64,000 bases of DNA. Origin: Cryptomeria japonica (lineage: Eukaryota > Streptophyta > Pinopsida > Cupressales > Cupressaceae). Shown piece after piece: positions 56,275 to 64,000 of the stretch (position 1 is the stretch's first letter; every line of letters starts with the position of its first letter). The translations under genes and the position numbers were made by a program. The notes beneath the pieces are model-generated. The model was not told where the DNA came from and made no database searches. It worked only from the letters and a program-made list of their open reading frames with translations. The DNA lies in assembly GCF_030272615.1 (NCBI RefSeq), contig NC_081414.1, positions 811,987,069 through 812,051,068 of the forward strand, read 5' to 3'.

Positions 56275-57627
56275 CTATGCTACACTCAACAAATTATATT
56301 TCAAACCTTCAACCCAATAAACATCATTTCATCTTGCATTATCAAGAAGTGTTATGGATCCTTTACCTTTTACTAGACATGGTGCATCATTACCAAATCT
56401 TACATAGCCTCCATCATAGTCTTCTAACATAACAAACTTGTGTTTATCACCTTTCATGTGATGTGAGCATCCACTATCTATGATCCAAGAATCATTAGAA
56501 TTTATGTGAGATATTAGGGATTTTTCTTCATACCTTTCTTCATCTGATCCATCTTTGATAGCCACATAAACTACTTCCTCTATATCAGTTTCATCTGATT
56601 TATCATCATTTGATTCCTCATCGGCTGTTAAGCATGACTTTCTATCTCTTCTTCTAAAGTCTCTGTGTCCTCTGTAATGATTATCTTTCTGTCTATCATT
56701 TCGATAATCTCTCTTTTCAGTAGAATATTTGTCAAGATAGTTAGAAGCCATATGTCCTATCTTATCATAATTGAAACATTTCAAAGGTAGTTTTCCTTTA
56801 TACTTACCTTTGCCTCTTGGTAACCTTCTGGCTAATAGTGCTTCAAACTCTTCTTGCTTTCTAATTTCCTCATACAGTTTGTGTACTTCCTCCATGTTCT
56901 TGCGAAATATTTCACTTGCTTCACTGTGATCCCCTTTAGTGTACTTACTCATTCTATCATTGTAATCATCAGATTCACCAATATGAAAAGAACTGAATGC
57001 AGATTCAACTTTATTTACCGATGACCCATTGTTATCAAAATTACTTAACTCAAATGCATGTAGCTTACCAATAGTAGCATCTAAAGAAACTGGCATATTG
57101 GGTACAGACCTCAATTCGTTGATTGTAGAGACTCAAATTGCATAAGCTGGTAGAAAGGTTCTTAACAACTTACTTGTTATATCCTTTTCTTCAATAGTTC
57201 CACCTGCTCCTTTGATTTGATTGACAATCTCCTTTAGTCTTGTACTGTACTGGGTTATGTTCTCACCTTCATTCATCCTCATAGATTCAAGTTGTCCTCT
57301 TAGACTATCCACTTTTGCTCTTTGAACATGTTCATCTCCTCCATACACAAATATGAGCTTGTCCCACATTGCCTTTGCATCATTGCAGCCTTCTAGATCA
57401 TTAAACTCGGAATCGATCAATGTAGATGTTATTTCATTCATTATTTGAATATGTTCTTGCTTTGCCTTTATCTCTTCCATTGTTAATGGATAGGTGCTAG
57501 GTGTAATTAAATCATTCTCTGGATAATATACAACATATTCTCCAACTCTTGATAGGTGTAGCTTCATCCTTTTCTGCCATGTAGAGAAACTTGATTTGTT
57601 CAGCTTCGGTGCATCCCTCTTATACAT
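56275..57627 (-). pseudogene. copia F gag and protease
   Basis: 57627-57133 starts MYKRDAPKLNKSSFSTWQKR and covers the UBN2-type gag; it ends at a stop. 57114-56329 continues with the zinc knuckle CFNYDKIGHMASNY, in which the second and fourth cysteines are tyrosine, and protease WIIDSGCSHHMKGD. A TGA at about 56326-56328 and the TAG at 56275-56277 end it. The start methionine here fixes the start for A. Confidence 0.9.
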
Positions 57628-57678
57628 GTTTGGATATTTGCCTCAAGTACCTTTAACCTTTTTCTTCTAGAGTCCAAA

Positions 57679-57690
57679 GCTCTAATACCA
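57679..57690 (-). other. primer binding site of copia F
   Basis: GCTCTAATACCA, reverse complement of TGGTATTAGAGC: one change from the Met-tRNA site, a C-to-T type change on the minus strand. Confidence 0.88.
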
Positions 57691-57692
57691 AT

Positions 57693-59212
57693 TGATAGTT
57701 CTGATACTTAATGTTAAGTACAGATGCCAAGCTAATAAGATGAGAGGGGGGGTGTGAATCATACAAACTTCATCTTCCATAAAAACAACAGATTCAACCT
57801 CGGTAACATATACTTCAGTAATATAACCAAAACTGCTAAACATGCAAACTCAAAAGCATATAAACATCATAACACTCATAACAACAAATTTAACATGGAA
57901 ACCCAAATAGGGAAAAACCACTGTGGGATTTCGGACCCACCAAGAAATATACTCTTCTAGAGTATGCTCGGTTAAAAGAAAATCCTGTTAAAGATTACAA
58001 ACACATTGCTAGATGTGACCCGGTTAAGGGATTTCCCTCAGATCTGTTAGGATATTCACTTTGTTAGAAGTGACCTTGTTAAAGGATTTCAAACACTCAA
58101 TCAGAATGTCACCTTGCTAGAGGGTTTTACAAATATGACTGTTAAGTCCACTCGGTTAAGAGATTTTCTGTCACTTCACAAAATAACAGTAATAAAAATC
58201 TATCTACAACTTCACATCTAAAATGCTAAAGTAGATTCTTATTTGCTGAATACAATATAGGATTAATCTTGTCCATCTACTGGGCTCTATACTCTGTTAT
58301 TAAAATAGGTCTTCAAGCTTCTGTGCTCAGTAATCACTATGTAGCATCCCTATGCATACACTTGTCTGCATACATTGTTTATCAACAGTTCCTTATTTAT
58401 AAGCAATTTTCCAATCGCTTAATCTCCTTGATTACATTTCCCATCATCAATCATAGCCATCAAATCTCTAAACTTTGACCAGGTTCAATGTATCCTTCAA
58501 TCTGAAAATGTTTTACCCCACCTTGGAACTTGCATACATTTCTTGGAACTTGTGCTAGGGTATTGCTATTAAATCTGAGTTGTACATCTTCCTGCCGATT
58601 TTCCTTTGCCATAGATTATTTAACAAACTTCATTCATGGCATACCAATCATTTAATCATAGCCAGCTCATTAGCTTCCTTCATTAAATAATGCTTTTATT
58701 CATTCAATGCATTCTGTTACTACTCGATTGCAACTCGGTAAATACTAAACTTCACTTGGTAGACATTCTGCCTTCATTAACCGATAGTGATAACCTTAGG
58801 GTTTACCGACTAGGTTCCTTAGGGTTTACCGACTAGTTTCTTTGCTCAATAACATAGTGTAGTATTAATCTTACAATCAATAACATATGTATGATATCAA
58901 AACAATCTAAACATCATGATCTCATCGTTGTCTAACTCTGTAATAGTTACCCATTGAATAACTTATTCCTCCCCTTATTCATCATATTATTTCTGTGTCT
59001 TTTACTGACATCTTTATACTCATCAAATCATACTTCTCAAGATATGGCAACATCATACTGAATTAGAAAATCAATTTATTGACATCAATGACAAAATAAT
59101 AATATTAAGATAGTAAACATCCTTAATCAGTTATATCCATAATCATCAACAACCTTCTCAATATCCTTATTGAAATGCCAACAATCTCTCCTTGTCTGTT
59201 ATAATGCCAACA
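57693..59212 (-). repeat. copia F 5' LTR
   Basis: 1520 bp, pairs with 51522-53040, ends ATAATGCCAACA. Telo-box-like TTAGGGTTT at 58796-58804 and 58819-58827. Followed by ATAGA. Confidence 0.94.
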
Positions 59213-59217
59213 ATAGA

Positions 59218-59640
59218 GTCTCTTATGCCATAACCAACTTTCATCAATATGTGTAATTAAGCATGTCCTTTCATTGTTATTTAAATGAAAGATATTACCT
59301 CTAGTCTAATTATTGGTTGCAATTTCCAAACCAGTTCTATTCATGATTTTTCATTTTTCATTTTTGAATTGTAACTGAAATCCTTTTTCAACTAATTGAC
59401 CAACACTCAAAAGATTATGTTTTAATCCTTCAACATAGTAAACATTGGCAATGTTATGCTTACCATCAAGAGATATTGTACCCTTACCTTTGATTAAACA
59501 AGCTTTGTCATCTCCAAATATCACTAAGCCTCCATTGTATTCTTGAAAGTTCACGAATTTACCTTTGTCTCCTGTCATATGATGTGAGCATCCTGAATCA
59601 ATGATCCATTCATCCTTTACTTCAACTTTAGCTGTCAAGG
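59218..59640 (-). pseudogene. copia E protease and integrase start
   Basis: Open 59638-59351: WIIDSGCSHHMTGDKGKF at the N-terminal end (active-site DSG), then GKGTISL and HNLLSVGQLVEKG. The LLSVGQL motif reads through where A and F have TAG. Beyond 59351 a decayed stretch reaches HKRL of the integrase zinc motif before the F insertion at 59212. Confidence 0.85.
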
Positions 59641-60715
59641 CCTATACTACTAGTTGAGAAGTAGGTGTCGGTTGATCTTTTGTTATAGCAACAAAAACCC
59701 ATCCATTGTCTATCGGATCCTCATCAAAATCATCAGTCACACCTTCATCGGCAATGTAACAAGATTTATCTTTATTTTTCTTAAATCTGTATCTCTGATA
59801 TTTAGGGTTAGGCTTGTATGTTCTTCTAGCTTCTTCTCTTCATCTAGCATGTCTATCAGGGCATCTTGAAGCCATATGACCAATCTTATTGTAGTTAAAA
59901 CATTTAAAGGGTGCTTTACCTTCATACTTACTTCTCACTGGACCTTTAGGCATTTTCCTTGCAAATAGTGCTTCAAGTTCTTCATTTTCTTTCCTTCTTT
60001 TTTCAAGTTCTTTTGCATAAAAGGATTTCCAATCAGATTTTTCAAATGATGGAGCAGATGATGTTGATGCTTTAAAGGCCAAATCTGTCTTTATAGTAGC
60101 AACAAGACCAAATTCTTCAATTTCAAAAGCTGAAAGTTTCCCAATCAATGTATCCCTAGTTACTGATGTATTAGGCATTGTTCTTAACTCATTTATAGCA
60201 GTGACTTTCATTTTATATGCTAGTAGCAATCCTCTTAAAACTTTTGAAAAAATTTCATCCTCACTTAAGGTTCCTCCACAACATTTAATACCCAAAACAA
60301 TCTCATTTACTCTTTCCATAAAAGAAGAAATCCTTTCATCTTCTTCCATTTTCAGATGTTCATACCTGACCCAGAAGCTTTCAAGTTTTGCAAATTTGAC
60401 TATGGAATCTCCTTCACTCAGTGTTTCCAAATTATCCCCAATAGCTTTAGCAGTAGACCTATCTGATAGTCCCATGATTTGTTGATTTGATAATGTGCTC
60501 AAAAGTGCTTTTCTTGCTTTGCAATCATTTTCCTCATCTTTAGTCAAGTTGGGTGGAGTGGGCTGACTCTAAGTAGGAGTAGTATAACCATTCTTTGTAA
60601 CATCCTAGATGTCCTTTCCAATGCAATTTAGATGTGTCTCCCTTCTGATCTTCCATATGCCATAGTTGGTTCCATAAAGTTTAGGACTATCCTTCCTGAT
60701 ATAGTTAGTAGACAT
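59641..60715 (-). pseudogene. copia E gag
   Basis: Start ATG at 60715 (MSTNYIRKDSPKLYG), two stops before 60547, then open 60547-59840. UBN2-type gag with ERVNEIVLGIKCCGG and LRGLLLAYKMKVTAI. The zinc knuckle CFNYNKIGHMASRC lies near the C-terminus, with the second cysteine changed to tyrosine. A TGA at 59837-59839 and a TAG near 59645 interrupt the path to protease. Confidence 0.87.
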
Positions 60716-60757
60716 TGGATCTCCTCAAGCTGTTAAAGTTCTGCAAGAGAGAACTAA

Positions 60758-60769
60758 GCTCTGATACCA
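60758..60769 (-). other. primer binding site of copia E
   Basis: GCTCTGATACCA, exact reverse complement of the Met-tRNA site, two bases from the LTR at 60772. Confidence 0.92.
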
Positions 60770-60771
60770 AT

Positions 60772-61691
60772 TGTTAGGTCCCGTAGGCAACTGAGAGGGG
60801 GGGGTGAATCAGTTGTCAAATAAATTCAAACCAAAACTACTTAACTAACTTAATGCTTAATACCGGTAAACCAGTTTAATAAGCCGGTAGACAGTTTTAA
60901 CAGTTAATTGCTATACCGGTAAGGATTAGTGCATGAAACATAAAGAAAAAGTCATCCACAACACATAACACTAATATTTGTACGTGGAAAACCTATAAGG
61001 GGAAAAACCACAGTGGGAAACCTTACTCACAATCAGATGACACTACTACAAATAGTAAGTGTACATAAATGGGGTCTGCACATGCAGAAAGGCCAAGTGC
61101 CTAGAGCTCACTGCTCAATCACAAAATGGGAGTCACACTGACTACAGTTGGATGGTTAAATCCAATAAGAATTTACTACACAAAATAGCATCTTCATATG
61201 TTGGATTCAATACCCATGTAGTTCTGATTGTCTTCACAAAAACCCTCCTTCAATCTTCAAATGATTTCTGCGTGTATAGCTTTGCTTATTCTCGCGTATA
61301 TCTAATGCAATCACTAATTCAACATGTCGGCTTAATGCATTTACAACAATAATTAATCATCTCCTTAGCGTGTCGTGCTGATCTGGAAAAGATAAACCTG
61401 TCGGTGTAACTTGGACCTATTTGCCGGTAACAACAAATATGCAAATGCTAATGTACCGATAAACAAAAATTCAAAACAAAATTTCCACACAATGCCTTCA
61501 ACATAACCAAGTGTTTTCCATATTATTCCAAGTGTCGGTGATCATTATAACTTGTCAGTGTACTAGATACCAGTGACTGTGCATGAGTCACTTGCTTGGC
61601 GGTGAATGTTGGTGATTCTCCAAAGTGCCATAGTTGATAAGTGTTTAGTAGGTGTTGACATCAATGACAAAACAATACCAAAATACCAACA
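60772..61691 (-). repeat. copia E 5' LTR
   Basis: 920 bp. It matches 47446-48506 but lacks about 140 bp corresponding to roughly 47980-48120, the two sides being joined at about 61301. Ends AAAATACCAACA, followed by CTTAG. Confidence 0.93.
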
Positions 61692-61696
61692 CTTAG

Positions 61697-62691
61697 GAAC
61701 AAAGAGAGCTAATATCCCGAACTTGAACTTGATTGATCAAGAAGTGGATCTTACTGATCTAGGACTTGATTGAACTAGACATGGTGAGCGAAGATAAAAT
61801 CGATCTTGAACTTTATTGATCAAGATATGACAAGCAAAGATAAACTATCCATCTTGATTCAATGCGATGAAACTGAACACCTGCTTAGATTGAGCATGTG
61901 AACAAAGATACTCTTTAAACTTTTGATTCAATTGAAACAATTAATCAGCTTGATGAAAAGCAATGAAACTAATTAACATTAAGAGACTGATTCAGATGAA
62001 GACAATTATCAGCATGATATAAAGTGTTGAAACTAATATGCCCCTAACAATTGATTCGATTCAGATGATCGAGGGATCTCAACTTTATATGAAGTGATAA
62101 AGGGGAGATGCCTCTTAGCAATAAGGATTTGATTGATTTTCTTTAGTTAAAAACATTTTGCTCAACTTTCTTTTGATGAATATTTGAAAATTTTCTCGAC
62201 TTTGAAGATGTGAGGTCATAGGGTCACGAGTATGCCCCCTCGGGAGCAAAATCAAAAGATAGCGGGGGTACATGTTTATAGGCAATTTTTAGCCATGATA
62301 ATGATTTGAGCACAAACTGATTCAAAGGAATATTTGAGAGTTTGGTGTTGATGTTGAGAAATTGAGTGCAAAGTTGTTTTGTAGAATTGAAATTGAGATC
62401 CAACATTGATTAGTGAGAAATGGAGCTCGATTTTTAGAAAGAATGAGCTTTTGATGAAAAGCGCTAAGTGGTCCGAATTGTGAAGAAATTGACTTTCAAA
62501 ATGATCTCGGATTTCGATTTCGATCCCAAAAATGGAATTAGAATGGACAAATTAGATAAGGGTATAATTTTCATATCCATCAGAGCAAGTTGAAAAATTA
62601 GGGTTTTGGCTATATATAGGGAAAAAGTGTTATTTTCAATTCATTTTAACCCTCCAAGTTTGAACATTCAAAAAGCCTTCTGCAAAGAAAA
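61697..62691. other. upstream region of the plant-mobile-domain gene
   Basis: No coding signal. It continues 47270-47445 once E is removed and has a run of degenerate repeats around CTTGATTGATCAAG and TTGATTCAATTG-like words (61720-62060). Near its right end TATATATAGG at 62611-62620 could be a TATA box for the plus-strand gene beginning at about 62692. Confidence 0.55.
62611..62618 (+). promoter_or_regulatory. possible TATA box of the plant-mobile-domain gene
   Basis: TATATATA about 80 bp upstream of ATG 62692 and followed by a pyrimidine-rich leader. Position and sequence fit a plant core promoter, but this is inference only. Confidence 0.4.
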
Positions 62692-64000
62692 ATGGTGGTT
62701 CCCACTAATGAGCATCGATTTGAGTGCCAAAGATGACATAATTGACCTCGAAACTATGAGCCAGCGGTAGGTGATCAATCTTAAGCCTGTTATTCATTTC
62801 ATTTTTGATTTTTTTTGTTGAATTTTCCAAGTTTTAGCATGTTAAAAGTCGGCCATTTTCATTTTTTCGTGCGAGACAGGATCTTGTCTCATACGAAAAA
62901 CTGATGAAGTTTTTTTTTCGTTTAAGTCTACTAGATTTGTCGTTTGAGTCCTACCCTTGTATCGTATGAAAACATTCAAAAGAGCCCCTTTTGTCATCCT
63001 AGGGCTAGTCTTGTGTCATATGGGAGTATTTTGTCGTACTATGCTTATTCCTGACTCGTACGAGTTTCTACCCTTATGTGTTTTATCATTTGGAAAATAG
63101 TGAGCATTTTTGAAGGTGCAAACTTGAAATTTTGATTTTGTAATTGGCGTAGTTGAATTTGCGTGATGTTTTACTTCTCTTATAAGATTATTTGAAATGT
63201 TTTCTGATAATCCATTGTTTGATTTTTGTAGGTTCGATTGCCTCACATTTATCTCAGATGCGTCTATCCATCGACTATGACATTAGCTTGTCAGCTCTTA
63301 GATGTAGATCGGGCACATATTGATTTGTGCGGTGTGACCCACCTTTTTGATTTACTCGATATCCGTGTGAACCATGGTATGCTCACAACACTAGTTGAGA
63401 GATTTCATTCTGAGCATAACATGTTCCATTTTCTAGTTAGGGAGATGACCATCACTCCTTAGGATGTTTATAGGATTCTCTATATCCCTTTTGCTAGGGG
63501 TAAGGTTGATTATGATGCAGCACAGCTTCTTGGATTATAGACTGTTAGACATGTTTTCGGGGATCCAGATATTTTGATATGTTATATCAGTTGGGACATG
63601 ATGATGAGCAGGTATAGTGAGGACTTTCCACTAGCTTGCATCTTGGCAGGTTTTATTGGCTACTTTTTGATGCCAGACAAGAGACAATAGAGGTTTTTGT
63701 GTGGATGGGGCAGGATGTTAGAGAGGCTTATAGGGACTCCTTAGAGGTTAGGTTGGGGTTCTTTTATATTGGCCCACATGTATCGTGAGATACATGAGAT
63801 TGTATATAGGGAGGGGAAGAGCATGGTTGTAGGATTTTTGATTTTATAGGAATGGGTCTCAGAGCACCTCCTAGTATGCAAACCGATTATGGATGATTTA
63901 GCGAGTTGTCATCTTCTTCAAAGAAGGTCAGATAGTGAGGTGAAGTTAGATGAACCACCATAGACTGAAACCGATCAATATCTAAATCTTTTGGAACATT
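62692..64000 (+). pseudogene. plant-mobile-domain (PMD) gene, decayed, runs off the window
   Basis: A short first exon may start at ATG 62692, followed by a possible intron ending TTTTTGTAG at about 63231. The PMD frame then starts (LPHIYLRCVYPSTMTLAC) and continues: LVERFHSEHNMFHFLVREMT (about 63400), stop, DVYRILYIPFARG, ACILAGFIGYFLMPDKR (about 63635), LGWGSFILAHMYREIHEIV (about 63755). Stops near 63462, 63538, 63688, 63742, 63848 and 63961 disable it. The architecture parallels the antisense PMD gene at 27480-29500. The strand is opposite to the Tat-like LTR at 46200-47251, so it would be the antisense ORF of that element. The C-terminal part lies outside the window. Confidence 0.8.

Larger units (their letters stand above)
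51522..59212 (-). mobile_element. copia element F, full length, same family as A
   Basis: LTRs 51522-53040 and 57693-59212, a perfect target duplication ATAGA (51517-51521, 59213-59217), primer site 57679-57690 with one mismatch, gag-protease, integrase and reverse transcriptase-RNase H. It closely resembles A across LTRs and polyprotein. It inserted into the integrase of E. Besides its own stops and a one-base deletion in reverse transcriptase, it shares three stops with A. Confidence 0.95.
47446..61691 (-). mobile_element. copia element E, full length but split by copia F
   Basis: 3' LTR 47446-48506, 5' LTR 60772-61691, primer site 60758-60769, and a perfect target duplication CTTAG (47441-47445, 61692-61696). 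Gag and protease lie at 59218-60715, integrase and reverse transcriptase-RNase H at 48897-51516. Copia F occupies 51522-59212 within the integrase zinc domain. The polyprotein has multiple stops and frameshifts. The solo LTR at 35709-36772 belongs to the same family. Confidence 0.95.

Noticed and set aside
61720-62060. Repeated CTTGATTGATCAAG-like words suggesting a regulatory array
   Set aside because: Spacing and sequence are too irregular to call by eye; mentioned only in the region note.
1-64000. tRNA, rRNA, riboswitch, operon or CRISPR features
   Set aside because: None seen on either strand. The GCTCTGATACCA sites are primer binding sites complementary to tRNA, not tRNA genes.

Overview
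The window looks like heterochromatic, repeat-packed nuclear DNA of a seed plant with a large genome. A gymnosperm is my guess, at low confidence. The base composition is AT-rich. I see no intact host gene, rRNA, tRNA or organelle sequence. Almost everything I can identify is LTR retrotransposon sequence or its debris: SIRE-like Ty1/copia elements (mostly minus strand), Ty3/gypsy elements of Tat type (two RNase H domains, antisense plant-mobile-domain ORF), solo LTRs, small non-autonomous elements, and one decayed DNA-transposase-like gene with an intron. Primer binding sites of the TGGTATCAGAGC type (initiator Met tRNA) and 5-bp target duplications define most boundaries to the base.

Layout. 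1-1523 is nongenic apart from a possible gag relic. 1524-1985 is a GATA/GACA microsatellite that abuts a truncated LTR. Element B (1987-17935, +) has gag with three zinc knuckles and a long unidentified passenger coding region but no pol. Its 3' LTR is split by the complete copia element A (8203-15905, -, duplication GTGAT) and by a solo LTR (16517-17312). 17936-19433 is unassigned. A complete Tat-like gypsy element (19439-32215, +, duplication ATTAA) follows, with an antisense plant-mobile-domain ORF between pol and the 3' LTR. 32221-34000 is a + strand copia relic (H) interrupted by the minus-strand copia D (34001-38966), which itself carries a solo LTR (35709-36772, duplication GTGTT). 39205-46081 is the transposase-like pseudogene. 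It is interrupted by a solo LTR, G (39285-43436), which holds a short element, T (39975-42590), ending in a fold-back and a 390-bp duplication.

From about 46200 to the window end I read one old minus-oriented Tat-like element: 3' LTR to 47251, then a polypurine tract, then an antisense plant-mobile-domain gene at 62692-64000. Copia E (47446-61691, duplication CTTAG) is inserted into it, and copia F (51522-59212, duplication ATAGA) is inserted in E. A and F are two copies of one family.

Interplay. No element here has an intact coding set. A and F share three in-frame stops at homologous sites although they inserted independently, B lacks pol, T lacks all coding, and the gypsy element lacks a recognisable gag. 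Amplification with proteins supplied by other copies is therefore a recurring theme. Most premature stops fit C-to-T decay at CG or CHG sites, as expected for long-term cytosine methylation.
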